NCBI GenBank assembly: GCA_035294245.1
Contig: DATGLG010000042.1
Location: 1-64,000, forward strand
Source: DATGLG01 sp035294245
GTDB lineage: Bacteria; Pseudomonadota; Alphaproteobacteria; JACZXZ01
Reading direction: 5' to 3'
DNA length: 64,000 nucleotides
Positions within the stretch are counted from its first letter, which is position 1, and each line of letters begins with the position of its first letter. The notes below the pieces were generated by a model. That model was not told the origin of the DNA, ran no database searches, and saw only the letters and a list, made by a program, of their open reading frames with translations. Position numbers and translations under genes: made by a program. Positions 35,122 through 44,800 of the stretch are shown here, piece after piece.

Positions 35122-35199
35122 TTGTTCCTGGTTGTTCCAAGCGGTATTGACCTCTGGACGCCTTGCCTGTAGGAAGATGTCTGGAACAATCAGGAACAA
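35122..35199 (+). promoter_or_regulatory. Promoter flanked by inverted tandem operators
   Basis: TTGTTCCTGGTTGTTCC (35122-35138) and GGAACAATCAGGAACAA (35183-35199) are inverted copies with one mismatch; each contains two TTGTTCC units 10 bases apart. Between them lie TTGACC (35147-35152) and TAGGAA (35170-35175), exactly 17 bases apart, a plausible -35/-10 pair. The right operator would cover the transcription start and reaches to within 5 bases of the GTPase ATG, so a bound repressor would block the promoter. Confidence 0.65.
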
Positions 35200-35204
35200 T
35201 TTTC

Positions 35205-37535
35205 ATGACCTCTCAGAGATACACGGCGTCGAAGAGCCCCACCAAGGACGGCACGGCGTGGGTCATCAGTTTTCGGCACCCGCTCCGGAAGGACGCCCGT
35301 GGGAAGCAGGGCCGGAAGGTCCGGCGCGGTCTCGGAACCTCCGACGAGGCGCGGGCGCAGGTGCTTGTGGACGAGATGAATGTCCTGCTCGGCGATTCGG
35401 CATGGCACAGCATCGCCAAGAGGGCGGATGCCGGGCGCCGTTTCGATCCGGTGATTGTCCGCGCTTTCTACGACGACATCGAAAACGCACTGTCCAACAC
35501 CTGGGAGATCAGGAACGAAGTTCTGCCGCTGCCGTCCGCCGGGGAGGGCTACGCGAAGATTCTGATGGTCGGTACCACCGGTGCGGGGAAGACCTCCTTG
35601 CTCCGGCACTTGATGGGCTCCCACCCGGAACGAGACCGCTTTCCTTCCACGTCAGCCTCCCGGACTACGATCTCTGATATCGAAGTCATCACCGCGGCCA
35701 GCGCGCCGTACCGGGCCGCGATCACGTTTTTCAATGAATGGACGGTGCATACAAATGTCCATGAGTGCGTTGCCGACGCCTGCGCAGCGCTTTGGGATGA
35801 CCTGACCGAAGACAAGCTCGCCGAGAGACTGCTGACGCACCGCGATCTGCGGTTCCGGCTCGGCTACGTTGTCGGATCATGGCGCCAGTCGCCACGCGTA
35901 GCAGCGAAAGCGGAGTCGGATTGGGACTACGATCCGGACGCGCGGCAGGCCGATGAGGCACCTGACGAGTCCGACGCTGCACTGCCGTCCGCCGCTGACA
36001 TAGAGCGGATGCAGGATGTTCTGAAATCATGGCTGACCCGCATAAGGGCTCTTGCCGCCGAGGCGAAAGAGCGCCTGCAAGCCGAACTCAATGTCGATCT
36101 CGGTTTGCTCGCCGGATCGGACAAGGAAGCGGCCCAGGACCTTTTTGAAGACTTCGTCCAGACTCTTTCGGATTTCGATGATCTCGTAAACGACATCATG
36201 GACGAGATCAGGCTGCGCTTCGACGGCATCGCCTCGGAACTCCGTACTCATGCCAGCGGCTGGCCGCTCGCTTGGGAATACGCAAGTGAGGACCGCGATG
36301 CCTTCGTGCGGGCGGTGCGCCGTTTTTCATCGAACTACGCTCCGGCGTTCGGCACGCTGCTGACCCCCCTTGTCGACGGCATCAGGATCGCTGGGCCGTT
36401 TTCACCCGCGTTCACCACGCGCCATCCCCGTCTCGTCCTGCTCGACGGCGAGGGGCTGGGTCATGTCGGAGACCCTGCTGCCGGCATTGCATCCCGCGTC
36501 GCACGTCGCTTCAGCGATGTTGACGTGATTCTGCTCGTTGATTCTGCGAAGGCGCCGATGCTGGAGGCGCCGGCGTCCGTCCTTCGCGCTGTCGCAGCCA
36601 GCGGATTCCAGAAAAAGCTCGCGCTCGCCTTCACCCATTTCGACCTTGTGCGAGGGCAGGCCAATTTGCCGACCTTCGAGGCGCAACGGGCACACGTCCT
36701 TTCGTCGGTGCATCAGAAGCTCATCAGCTTGCGTGAGATCGTGGGTCTGCCTGCGGTGCGCGCGATTGAGCGCGAGCTGGACGAGCGTTGCTTCATGCTG
36801 GGCTTCCTTGACCGCACACTCACGGAGAAGAATCGCGGCCCCGTGGCCGAACTGGGAAAGATTCTGGATTTTTGCGAGGCGGCCATTGCCCCTGTCGAAC
36901 CGCCGCGGGCCGGCCCGGTGTACGACACGGCCGGACTCGTGCTGGCGATTCAGGCCGCAAGTGCGGATTTTCATGCCCGATGGAACTCCATTCTCGGCTT
37001 CAGCAGGTCGGGCAACATCCGCACCGCCCATTGGGCCGAGATCAAGGCTCTCAATCGCCGCGTCGTGCTCGACATCGACAACGGCGAGTACAAGGACCTC
37101 AAGCCCGTCGCCGATTTTGTTGCGCGCCTGTCGGAGTCGATCACCAAATTCCTTGACCGGCCGATCCGCTGGCACCCGGCGACTCCTTCTGAGTCCGAGG
37201 CCGATGAGGCGCTGGCGCGGGTTCAGCGGGAGGTGTTCGCCCGCCTTCATGCCTTCGTTGACGAAAAGATTCTGCGCGTCCCGCGCCAACAATGGATGGA
37301 AGCGTTTGAATACCGGGGACCAGGCTCGACTTTCAGTCGCGCCAAAGTGATTCAGACGATCTACGATTCGTCCGCGCCGGTGCCGGGACCCGCACTCGAT
37401 CCCCTATCCGAACATTTCCTGCGCGCTGTCCGGCTGCTGGTTCACGATGCCATCCGCGAGGGTGGTGGAGAACTGGTCAGCGACGTTCTTGCAGCGTCGC
37501 CCATTGTTGCGGTCTCCGCGCGGAGGGCTTCATGA
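35205..37535 (+). CDS. Large P-loop GTPase-like protein with DNA-binding-like N-terminus
   Basis: The 776-residue protein has a Walker A/G1 loop 'VGTTGAGKTSLLRHLMG' (123-131 core), a later 'RLVLLDGEGLGHVGD' resembling a G3 segment, and 'LALAFTHFDLVRG' resembling the G4 T/NKxD region, giving a GTPase layout with a large insertion (about 170-410) rich in helices and acidic residues. Residues 1-70 ('YTASKSPTKDGTAWVISFRH', 'GRKVRRGLGTSDEARAQVLV') look like the arm-binding AP2-like fold of integrases. The C-terminal 300 residues are helical. The family is not known to me. The ATG at 35205 follows a CAGGAA site. It is coupled to the next frame by an ATGA overlap. Confidence 0.7.
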   Translation: MTSQRYTASKSPTKDGTAWVISFRHPLRKDARGKQGRKVRRGLGTSDEARAQVLVDEMNVLLGDSAWHSIAKRADAGRRFDPVIVRAFYDDIENALSNTWEIRNEVLPLPSAGEGYAKILMVGTTGAGKTSLLRHLMGSHPERDRFPSTSASRTTISDIEVITAASAPYRAAITFFNEWTVHTNVHECVADACAALWDDLTEDKLAERLLTHRDLRFRLGYVVGSWRQSPRVAAKAESDWDYDPDARQADEAPDESDAALPSAADIERMQDVLKSWLTRIRALAAEAKERLQAELNVDLGLLAGSDKEAAQDLFEDFVQTLSDFDDLVNDIMDEIRLRFDGIASELRTHASGWPLAWEYASEDRDAFVRAVRRFSSNYAPAFGTLLTPLVDGIRIAGPFSPAFTTRHPRLVLLDGEGLGHVGDPAAGIASRVARRFSDVDVILLVDSAKAPMLEAPASVLRAVAASGFQKKLALAFTHFDLVRGQANLPTFEAQRAHVLSSVHQKLISLREIVGLPAVRAIERELDERCFMLGFLDRTLTEKNRGPVAELGKILDFCEAAIAPVEPPRAGPVYDTAGLVLAIQAASADFHARWNSILGFSRSGNIRTAHWAEIKALNRRVVLDIDNGEYKDLKPVADFVARLSESITKFLDRPIRWHPATPSESEADEALARVQREVFARLHAFVDEKILRVPRQQWMEAFEYRGPGSTFSRAKVIQTIYDSSAPVPGPALDPLSEHFLRAVRLLVHDAIREGGGELVSDVLAASPIVAVSARRAS

Positions 37536-37678
37536 CCTCCTGCGACGGCGAAGGCCCCAGCGTGATCCTTGAGGAAAGCGGCCGAGACCATGAAGTTCTA
37601 CACTGCGAATACGACACTCTGGCTTGGCAGGGACTGCAAGCCGGCATCCGGCTTCCGAAGCTCGGTTGCAAGCAGTAA
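37532..37678 (+). CDS. 48-residue mini-protein between GTPase and PIN-like genes
   Basis: The ATG lies in an ATGA overlap with the GTPase stop, which argues for coupled translation. The product (MTSCDGEGPSVILEESGRDH, '...EYDTLAWQGLQAGIRLPKLG') has no family I know. It could be a small regulator or the remnant of a longer gene. Confidence is limited by its length. Confidence 0.4.
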   Translation: MTSCDGEGPSVILEESGRDHEVLHCEYDTLAWQGLQAGIRLPKLGCKQ

Positions 37679-37751
37679 ATGCCGCTTCTCGGACCGGACG
37701 AGACCCGAGGTCACATTCAGGAAGAAGGCTCATGCCGTGAAGCCAGATGGC

Positions 37752-38606
37752 ATGGTGTGGCAGGAGGTGCCATTGACTGGTACGAGGTTGGTCATCGACA
37801 GCAGCAAATTGCAGTCGGCCGAGTTGCGCGAGTTCCTCAGCGCAAGCACGGCGAACCTGGCTGTGCTTTCGGACTTCGCGTGGTTCGAAGTCTACAAACA
37901 GGAGACCGTGGATGCTGTCCTCGCTCTCCTCTCGGTCATCGGCGATTTTCCCGAGCAGATCATCGTTCTGAAGTCTGGAGGAGAGATCGCGAGACTGAAC
38001 CCTGGCCTTCCTAGCGAGGTCGCGGCCATGGAGCAGCAGGACGTCGCATCCCTGATCCGCGAAATGGCTGACATCATGAACGGACCTCGACGTGAGGATC
38101 CGATCGTCCTCCAGCAACTGAGGAATCTGTGGAGCTCCGCTGCTGTTAGTCTCGCTGGCATGCATGAGGGAGCGATCGACATTGTGACGTCGCTGCCGGA
38201 AATGTCTGAGCAGATGTTTTCGGAGCACGAGATTAGGATCATCCGCACCAATGGACGCTACACCGAGGAGATGTTTGCCAGCATTTTCGGAGCCGCCGAG
38301 CAGATCTGGGAGACATTGGCGGAGGGGTACGGTCTGCAATGGCGATCGATGCTCCGGGACCATACTATGAGCGTCTACCTTTTCCGGTATGCCCTTGGGA
38401 TCGTCATCTATCTCATTTGGTGGGTAAGAACTGGTAGCCCGAAGCTGCAGCGCGTCGAGCGCATACGGAACGACCTCATCGACTTGAGTTTTGTGGTGTA
38501 CGGGACGTATTACGACGGGCTTCTCACCGCCGACCGCAAGGCGGAATGGATGTTTCTGAACCTGTCTCGGGCACTGGAGGCGGCAAGAACGTCAGCCGGA
38601 GACTGA
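37752..38606 (+). CDS. PIN-like domain protein
   Basis: The roughly 284-residue protein begins its conserved part at 'TRLVIDSSKLQSAELREFLS' with an early Asp, followed by 'LSDFAWFEVYKQETVDAVLA' with acidic residues, and ends 'YGTYYDGLLTADRKAEWMFL'. The order of acidic residues fits a PIN-type nuclease fold, with the DG-LL-(A)DRKAEW end seen in several PIN-like families. The frame is open back to 37569, so a longer protein of 345 residues is possible; I chose the ATG just before the conserved part. A hydrophobic segment near 'SVYLFRYALGIVIYLIWW' may be buried rather than membrane. It probably forms an operon with the GTPase. Confidence 0.6.
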   Translation: MVWQEVPLTGTRLVIDSSKLQSAELREFLSASTANLAVLSDFAWFEVYKQETVDAVLALLSVIGDFPEQIIVLKSGGEIARLNPGLPSEVAAMEQQDVASLIREMADIMNGPRREDPIVLQQLRNLWSSAAVSLAGMHEGAIDIVTSLPEMSEQMFSEHEIRIIRTNGRYTEEMFASIFGAAEQIWETLAEGYGLQWRSMLRDHTMSVYLFRYALGIVIYLIWWVRTGSPKLQRVERIRNDLIDLSFVVYGTYYDGLLTADRKAEWMFLNLSRALEAARTSAGD

Positions 38607-38680
38607 ATTCCGTGTCGGTTCGCAGAGCCCCTCTATTTGGGGTTCGACGCAAAGCGATGAAAAGCCTGATGCAGGAAGTG

Positions 38681-38805
38681 TGCTGCGGGCCGGATTCGAA
38701 ACCGGCTACTGGATGGGCTTAGTGCACCGAGCCATTACGCCGCCGCCTTCTCGTCACCATCTCGGACCTTTGCTGGCCATGTGCCCTTCCACATCGCCGC
38801 AGCCA
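38681..38805. repeat. 125-bp direct repeat, left copy
   Basis: This stretch matches 52574-52698 at 119 of 125 positions by eye with no gaps. On the minus strand it encodes the end of a protein (WPAKVRDGDEKAAA, stop) and then a T-arm-like GCCGGTTTCGAATCCGGC. It marks the left edge of a nested cassette. The surrounding 38607-38940 has no intact gene, only the 3' relic of that reading frame. Confidence 0.85.
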
Positions 38806-38940
38806 ATTTGTATTTACTCGTGTCTCTAGTTTCCATCAAGCGCTGTGTCGATCTCGCGCGAGAACCTGAACCTCGCAATCTCCGGCGTGCAGTGCTAAAA
38901 TTAGAAAATGCGCGATCGTGCATAAGGCCGGTAGGGGCCC

Positions 38941-40296
38941 CTAGCGCACCGGTACGTGACCGAAGGCGTAGGGCGACACGGGTATGCGGACACAGGCAAT
39001 GTCACCAAGATTGAGCGCTGACCCCGAAGCCGTCTCCACTCCCTCGGCTCCATGGAGCCGGCGCAGCAATTCCGAAACGGCAAGGGCGGCAGCGATCAAG
39101 CCGACGAACGGCACGCCGACCGTGCGGGATGCAAGCTGGGCCAAGCCGCAGGTATCGAGTCCGGATTTCCGCAAAGCGCTGTAGGCCGGCATCGCCGAGA
39201 CATCGATGGCACTTCCCGCATCTTCGCGCCGCCAGATCTGATCCGGCCGCCGCGAGGTGGGAAAGGTATGCAGCGAGAAATTCCGAAACCCGCCAGGACC
39301 GGCGCCCAAGCCCGCTTCCACCACCAGCTCGAACTTCGCGCTGCCGAGGTCGGCGCGCGTCGGCGCGTTATCGACGCCGCAGAACGCGACCGCAGGGTCG
39401 TGCGGACCACGCAACATCCAGGGCCCAAAGCGCCGCTCTTCGAGCGCGGTGGTGAAGCCGGCCGCTTCAAGCCAGTGCGCGGCGACACGCGTCTTTTTGA
39501 TGCCGACCAGCGGCAAAGAGGACAGCAAAGAGGTGCTGTCGTTGGAGTCGGCAACCACGTCGTAGTCTTGCAGCGTAAGCTCGACCTTGCGGCGATCGGC
39601 ATAGGGCAAACAAGCCAGGAGCCACGCGAATGCCTGACCCAGATTGCCAAGGCCGATGAGCCAAACGGCTGAGGGCAGATAGGAGAGCGGCGGCTCGCTT
39701 TCGTCCGGGGGCAGCCAGTCGGTGCCTGGATTCCACAGCGAGAGACCCGCGGCCCGCCGTCCCGCCATCGGGTGATCGTTCGCATGCCAAGCGAACAGCT
39801 CGGCAGCGGCGGCGGCCGCAGCCATGGCGGCGGCAAGCGGGTTCGCCTCATCGTCCGCGAGACGGCGCGCGTCATGCTGCGGCACCACACCCCCGCGCCA
39901 TCCTTGCCAGGTGAGCGCCCACGCCGTGTTGCCGGCGTCTGGCGCCGTCCCGAGTTGCACGATCGGCCAAAGTGGATTTGCCGACGGGGCGAGCGTCCCG
40001 CCGAGTTCGAGCACTGCATCCGCAAGCGTGCGCGCGCGGGCGAGCGGCACGAGCAGCGGCGCATCCGGCACACCAAGCACTTCGATGCCCCCGAGCAAGG
40101 TCCGGCGCGTAAGATTGACCAAAGTGAGAAGGGCGACTTGGTGCGCGACCGAGGTGGCGGCTTCGGGTCCGACACGGATCGAGGCGCCGAAGCCGCGCAG
40201 AATGTCCATGGCGTCGTCGTGCGTTGCCGCGCGCCCGTTGTCCATGAAGTACTTAGCGGTACGGTGCAGCCGCGTGTGGTCGATAAGCGCGTTCAT
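38941..40296 (-). CDS. E1-like ThiF-family ubiquitin-activating protein (Bil-type)
   Basis: The 451-residue protein has a 200-residue N-terminal region and then the ThiF/E1 adenylation fold: 'AVWLIGLGNLGQAFAWLL' (nucleotide loop, 215-220), 'LTLQDYDVVADSNDSTSLLS' with Asp244/Asp246, 'GIKKTRVAAHWL' and 'AFCGVDNAPTRADLG' with Cys306. It would adenylate the C-terminal Gly of the Ubl encoded three genes upstream. Bil-type E1 proteins have such an N-terminal extension. A start in an upstream frame would overlap the JAB gene fully and was rejected. It follows JAB by 4 bases. Confidence 0.85.
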   Translation of the reverse strand: MNALIDHTRLHRTAKYFMDNGRAATHDDAMDILRGFGASIRVGPEAATSVAHQVALLTLVNLTRRTLLGGIEVLGVPDAPLLVPLARARTLADAVLELGGTLAPSANPLWPIVQLGTAPDAGNTAWALTWQGWRGGVVPQHDARRLADDEANPLAAAMAAAAAAAELFAWHANDHPMAGRRAAGLSLWNPGTDWLPPDESEPPLSYLPSAVWLIGLGNLGQAFAWLLACLPYADRRKVELTLQDYDVVADSNDSTSLLSSLPLVGIKKTRVAAHWLEAAGFTTALEERRFGPWMLRGPHDPAVAFCGVDNAPTRADLGSAKFELVVEAGLGAGPGGFRNFSLHTFPTSRRPDQIWRREDAGSAIDVSAMPAYSALRKSGLDTCGLAQLASRTVGVPFVGLIAAALAVSELLRRLHGAEGVETASGSALNLGDIACVRIPVSPYAFGHVPVR

Positions 40297-40300
40297 AGGA

Positions 40301-40822
40301 TCAGCTCCAGAATCCGGTGTAGACGTATTTGCGGCAATGCCGGTGGCTGCGGTCCGCCCAGCGGTGCTCGCCCTGATATTCGAAGATGCCAAGATCTTCG
40401 TAGCGGACCGGCGGCGCGGCGAAGTCGGGCACGATGATGGCGACGTGCCCCGTGCGCGCGACCATCGGATTGGTGCGGTCGGATCCGCTCTGAAAGGCGG
40501 CGCCGGGATGCGTGTGGATGTCGGCGACGACGCCAAGCTCCCGCGCGCGGCACATCGCCCAAAGCTTAGCGAAAGCATTGGCTTTGAGAATGCACACGCC
40601 GCTCGCGTAGGCCTCCGGATCGAGATCGTCGTAGTAGACGACATCGACGGCGGCGCGCCGGCCGTCATGGTCATGGCCGAGCAGAAACGCGCCGGATTCA
40701 TGCCGGGCTTCCGTGCGCCGGTGCAGCTCCGCCATGGTGCCCGCCCACAAGGCGGCCGGGCAGTTCAAGCGGTGCTCAGGCGCCGCGAACGCCCGAATAA
40801 TCGTCTTGATTGAGAAGGTCAT
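40301..40822 (-). CDS. JAB/MPN (JAMM) deubiquitinase-like metalloprotease (Bil-type)
   Basis: The 173-residue protein has a complete JAMM motif: Glu42 ('ESGAFLLG'), His103 and His105 in 'DIHTHPGAAFQSGSDRTNP', Ser112 and Asp115. Such enzymes remove or process ubiquitin-like proteins with zinc catalysis. The Ubl here already ends in Gly, so the enzyme is more likely a deconjugase than a maturation protease. Its start overlaps the E2-like gene by 47 bases. Confidence 0.88.
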   Translation of the reverse strand: MTFSIKTIIRAFAAPEHRLNCPAALWAGTMAELHRRTEARHESGAFLLGHDHDGRRAAVDVVYYDDLDPEAYASGVCILKANAFAKLWAMCRARELGVVADIHTHPGAAFQSGSDRTNPMVARTGHVAIIVPDFAAPPVRYEDLGIFEYQGEHRWADRSHRHCRKYVYTGFWS

Positions 40823-41261
40823 AAAGCTGCTCCAGGTAGCAAATGATGCCCCGCTGCGGCTGCCAGAGCCGGTTCGGGTGTTTGTGAATCCAGTCACCGT
40901 GCCCTTCGATCGACATGCGATCGCAGGGCAAGTACAGGCACTGACCGCCCTTCCACTCCGGCCTGAACACGGACGGCACGATGGCGCGGCCCGCCGGCCA
41001 GCGCGGCGCGGGCAGGGGCCGCCGCGCGCCGAGATCCCAAGGCTGTGCAGTCACCGGCGTGTGCCGGTAGCCGCTGCATTCGAAGCGGAATCCGTATTCA
41101 TCCGGTGCGTTGGCGCGCTTGGCTGCCGACACGGCGATGGCCGCGTGCGGCCAGGCGGTTTCGATGTGGCGCCACTTGCCCTCAATCTCGCCGCGCCGGA
41201 ATTCCGGGGCGGCGAGATCGGCTGCAAGGAGCAACTGGTCGGGGGGCACAGCCATGGTCAT
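40776..41261 (-). CDS. E2-like protein of the ubiquitin-like operon
   Basis: The 161-residue protein lies between the Ubl and JAB genes, the place of E2 in Bil-like operons. It has 'CSGYRHTPVTAQPWDL', 'PAPRWPAGRAIVPSVFRPEW', 'CLYLPCDRMSIEGHGDWIHK' and 'HPNRLWQPQRGIICYLEQLY', resembling bacterial E2 families with a HPN-like segment followed by a W-x-P helix. Candidate catalytic Cys residues are Cys62, Cys108, Cys113 and Cys141; I cannot choose between them. The assignment is from context plus fold-like pattern. Confidence 0.6.
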   Translation of the reverse strand: MTMAVPPDQLLLAADLAAPEFRRGEIEGKWRHIETAWPHAAIAVSAAKRANAPDEYGFRFECSGYRHTPVTAQPWDLGARRPLPAPRWPAGRAIVPSVFRPEWKGGQCLYLPCDRMSIEGHGDWIHKHPNRLWQPQRGIICYLEQLYDLLNQDDYSGVRGA

Positions 41262-41267
41262 GGCGCT

Positions 41268-41756
41268 TCAGCCCTCGACGCGCTTTTCAGGAACGAGGTC
41301 GAAGCAGATGTCGCAGCTCTGGCCGCTGACCAGCTCGGCCAAGGCCGTGTCGGTCGGCGGTTGTGTGGTGCTGTTGCAGAGCTGAAGCACGTGCTCGCCG
41401 GCATCCGTCGGGTTGAGCTTGAACTCGCGCACGGCCCACTGCTTGACCGTGCGGACGCGGATGCCCGCCGCGAAGGCGCGCTCGATGCTGCGGTCCATGT
41501 AGTGGACCGTGACCTTGATCTTCTTGCAGCGGGTCACATGAACGCGCGAACCGTGCTTCAGGCCCTCGACCGGGGCCTTGGCGTCGTGCGGCACGGGCGC
41601 CTCCGCCTCGTCGACGAAGCTTTCGCGCCCCTCGAAGTCGATTCCATGCGTTTTGAAGACCTCGTGCAGGTCCCGCACCAGCGCCGGGATCGTGATCCCA
41701 GCCTCGGTGATGCCGGGCTTGCCCTCGGCCTGAATGAAGATGACCGTCTTGCTCAT
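41268..41756 (-). CDS. Ubiquitin-like protein with C-terminal glycine (BilA/multiubiquitin-like)
   Basis: The 162-residue protein looks like two beta-grasp units: about 1-76 ('SKTVIFIQAEGKPGITEAGI', '...LKHGSRVHVTRCK') and about 78-162 ('IKVTVHYMDRSIERAFAAGI', 'SCDICFDLVPEKRVEG'). The last residue is Gly, the group an E1 would activate. A tandem Ubl with exposed C-terminal Gly recalls ISG15 and bacterial BilA. It is first in the order Ubl, E2-like, JAB, E1. A 12-bp motif shared with the sigma gene lies 47 bases upstream of the start. Confidence 0.8.
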   Translation of the reverse strand: MSKTVIFIQAEGKPGITEAGITIPALVRDLHEVFKTHGIDFEGRESFVDEAEAPVPHDAKAPVEGLKHGSRVHVTRCKKIKVTVHYMDRSIERAFAAGIRVRTVKQWAVREFKLNPTDAGEHVLQLCNSTTQPPTDTALAELVSGQSCDICFDLVPEKRVEG

Positions 41757-41802
41757 CGCTTGTTCCTTTGATCCGGCGGCTCATGATTGAGCCCTTAAGG
41801 AA

Positions 41803-41814
41803 GAAGCGACCGCA
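41803..41814 (-). promoter_or_regulatory. Shared 12-bp promoter/operator motif, Ubl copy
   Basis: TGCGGTCGCTTC on the minus strand, 47 bases upstream of the Ubl ATG. An identical 12-mer is found 38 bases upstream of the sigma gene (46541-46552). Co-control by the sigma factor or the HTH protein is inferred. Confidence 0.5.
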
Positions 41815-41838
41815 GGCAGAGTTTTTAGGAAGTGCGGT

Positions 41839-44800
41839 TCAAGAGACGCCCTGGACGAAACCGCAGATGAAATAGCACTGACAGTTCGGGCAGCGCCGCG
41901 CATCCTCGGGCGCGGGGGCAAAGGCGCCGCGCTCGATGTCGGCGATGGCGTCCGTGTATTCCTCCAAGAGCTTGTCGTCCTTGTTCGGCGGAATTGGAAC
42001 CGCCTCGCGCGTCGCGAGATAATAGGCTTCGATCACGACTTGCCGCCTCGGGTAGCGCGCGGCCGCGCCGCGGCGCAGCAGCGCGTAGATGCGGTTAGCG
42101 GGGTCGGACTTCGTCTTGCGGCCGGTGCGGATGCGCTGAACATGAACCGTGCCGTCGGTGGCGATGACGACGCGGTCGGGCGTGAGCGCGATCTGCTTGC
42201 CGCCCACATCGACCACCCATTCACCTTGATCGTAGCTCCCGGTCTCCGCAGCGATGACATCGACCATCGAGGCGATCATGGTTTCGGCGGATGCGCGGTA
42301 ATAGGCCTCGAAGCCGTGTCCGGTCGGCCCGCGCGCGGCCCATTCTTGCGCGAGCTGCGCAAGCGCGGCGGGATGATTCGAGGGCGTGCCGGCCGCGCGC
42401 TGCGTTTCAAGCCACCCGATCGTGCGGAACACGCAGCGGTGAAACCGCACATAGGGCGAGTCGTCCCGGATGGCGCGCAAGCCGTCGAGCGTCTCAAACT
42501 GGTAGCGTTGCGGGCACTGTATATAAAGACTGAGCTCGCGCTCTTGATACAGCGTTCGGGCGGGCGGCGGCGCGAGAGGCCGAGCGGGGCGGAGCGGCAG
42601 CGGGCTATCGTTGCGCCGCGCTGCCGGAGCGAGCGCGCTGATGGGCGATAAGAACTTAGAGGTGCTCGCGGTCTGGCTTGCGCTATAGCGTTCGGACCGG
42701 CTCAAGAACAAGAAATCCCGCGCGCGAGATAGCGCCACGAAAAACAGGCATTCTTCTTCGGCTTCGTGATCGGCTGGCCGGATCGCCAGATGCGGCAGAC
42801 TCGGCGGCGGCGGACACCGCACGCCTTGCCGGTTCGCCGGCATGTATCGCGTTGCCAGCGCGGGAAGATGGACCGCTTTGAACTCCAGCCCCTTGCTGCC
42901 GTGGACGGTCAGCACGCGCACGCCGTTAAGGTCGGAGGCCTCCGAAGCGACCGCGCGGTACATGCGATCGTCGTTCAACGCTTCGATGCGGCGCACGCGC
43001 GCGAGCATATGCTTGCGGGTGGAATCGCCGTCGGCCGCCATTTCCCCGCAGACCTTGAGAAGCTGATAAATCGCGACGAGTTGTTGTTGAGCTTTGGCGT
43101 CATTGGCTGTGAGCAGCGGTGTCAGATAGGCGCTGCGCTCGAACAGCCACGTTGTGAGAAGCGCCCAGGGCGACGTTCCGGGCCCAAACCCGTCAAGCTG
43201 CTGCGCGAGGCGTTCCAAGCCCGCGCTGCCTTGCGGTGTCAGCCCCGGGATTTCTGAAAGGCGGCGCAGTGCGTCGAGAATGCGCACATGGTTCGCCTCG
43301 GCCCATTTGATCACGGCCAGCGCATCGGCTTTGGTCGCGCCGTATTCCGAGAGCTGCGCCACGCGGACCAGGCCGATGCCGCCGGGTTCGGCGTCAATCG
43401 AGATCAGCGCGAGCAAATCGCGTATCTCTTCGCGCTCGAAGAGATCGCCAAGGTAAAGAAGAGGAACGCCGAGCTGTTCGAGCGCGCCGGTGATGCGGGC
43501 GAGAGTCAAATGGCTGCGCGCCAGAATCACTTGCTCGCTATAAGGAATGCCATTCGCGCGCGCTTGTTCGATGTGATCGCGGATGGCCGCGGCCTCGGCC
43601 GCCACGGACGGCGCCACGATCTGACGGATCGCGCCAACGCTGCCACGCTGCGCCGTCCAGCTCCCGCCGGGCGAGCCCTGCATATTGGCGGCAAAAGTCG
43701 CGAAGGCCTGCACCACGGGAGACCCGGAGCGGTAGTTGACGCCCAGCGAGCGCCGCGCCCCGGAAAACTCGGCGACAAAACGCTGCACGTTGCTCGGGGC
43801 CGCGCCGCGGAAGCGGTAGATGGATTGCCGCTCGTCGGCCACGACCCAGACATCCGATTGCGGCGCCGCAAGCGCCCGCAGCAAGTGCGCGCTTGCGAGG
43901 TTCACGTCCTGATATTCATCGACCAGGATATGCTCGAATCGCGCCTGGTATTCAGCGCGCAAATCGGCGTTCTGCTCGAGCGCTTGGGCTGCGAGCAGAA
44001 CCAAATCACCGAAATCGACCGCGTCCTCTTTGGCAAGCACATCCTCATAGATTTCGTAGATGTCGGCGACTTCGAGGGCTTTTCCGGCCGCTTCGCGCTC
44101 CTCTTCGCTCACCGCCACGGTGTTGGCGGCTTCCGCAGCGGCGCGGTAGGCCGCGGGCGTGATGAGTTCGTCCTTACACCGCGAGATGGCCCGCAAGACA
44201 GGCACGAGCTCGTAAGCGGGCTCATAGAGATTCTGATAGTATCGCAGGGGCAAGCGGATGAGATTCGCTTCGAGCAAAGCCAGCGATCCGGCTTCGTCCA
44301 AGATGCGCACGTTCATCGTGCGGCCGATGCGCTGATGATATTTGGTGATGAGTTCGAGCCCGAAAGCATGAAAGGTGCCGACCCACATTTCGATGGCGGC
44401 GTCTGCGTTGCTCGCGGACAGCCGCTCGCGCATTTCTTCGGCGGCCTTATTCGAGAAGGTGAGGGCGAGGATCGAGGCGGGCGAAGCGCCGTTATCCAGC
44501 AAGTGCTGAATGCGGTGGACGAGTGTGCGCGTCTTTCCGGTGCCCGGCCCGGCATCGACCAGCAAGGGGCCGCTGCTCCAAGTCGCGGCTTCGAGCTGGC
44601 CGGGATCCAGCGTGTAGCTCGGGCCGGGGCTCGCGGGCGGTGGGGCTTGCAGAGGCCGCAAGAGCAGGGCGCGGACGGCCTGGTTCAGAACAAGCCCCGG
44701 CGGTACGCCGAGGTCCTTGGCAATGTCCGCGGGCCTGCGGCCGTGTGTCAGCAATTCATCGCGCAGCCAGTCCGACGGACACAAAAACTCACCGGCGAAG

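Noticed and set aside
37679..38014. 111-residue frame starting right after the mini-protein stop (TAAATG)
   Set aside because: Its product is low-complexity and it overlaps the PIN-like frame, which carries conserved acidic motifs and runs on to 38606.
38681..38760. Full tRNA gene in the left 125-bp repeat
   Set aside because: Only a T arm and part of an acceptor can be built; no D arm or anticodon arm fits, and the CCA is missing in this copy.
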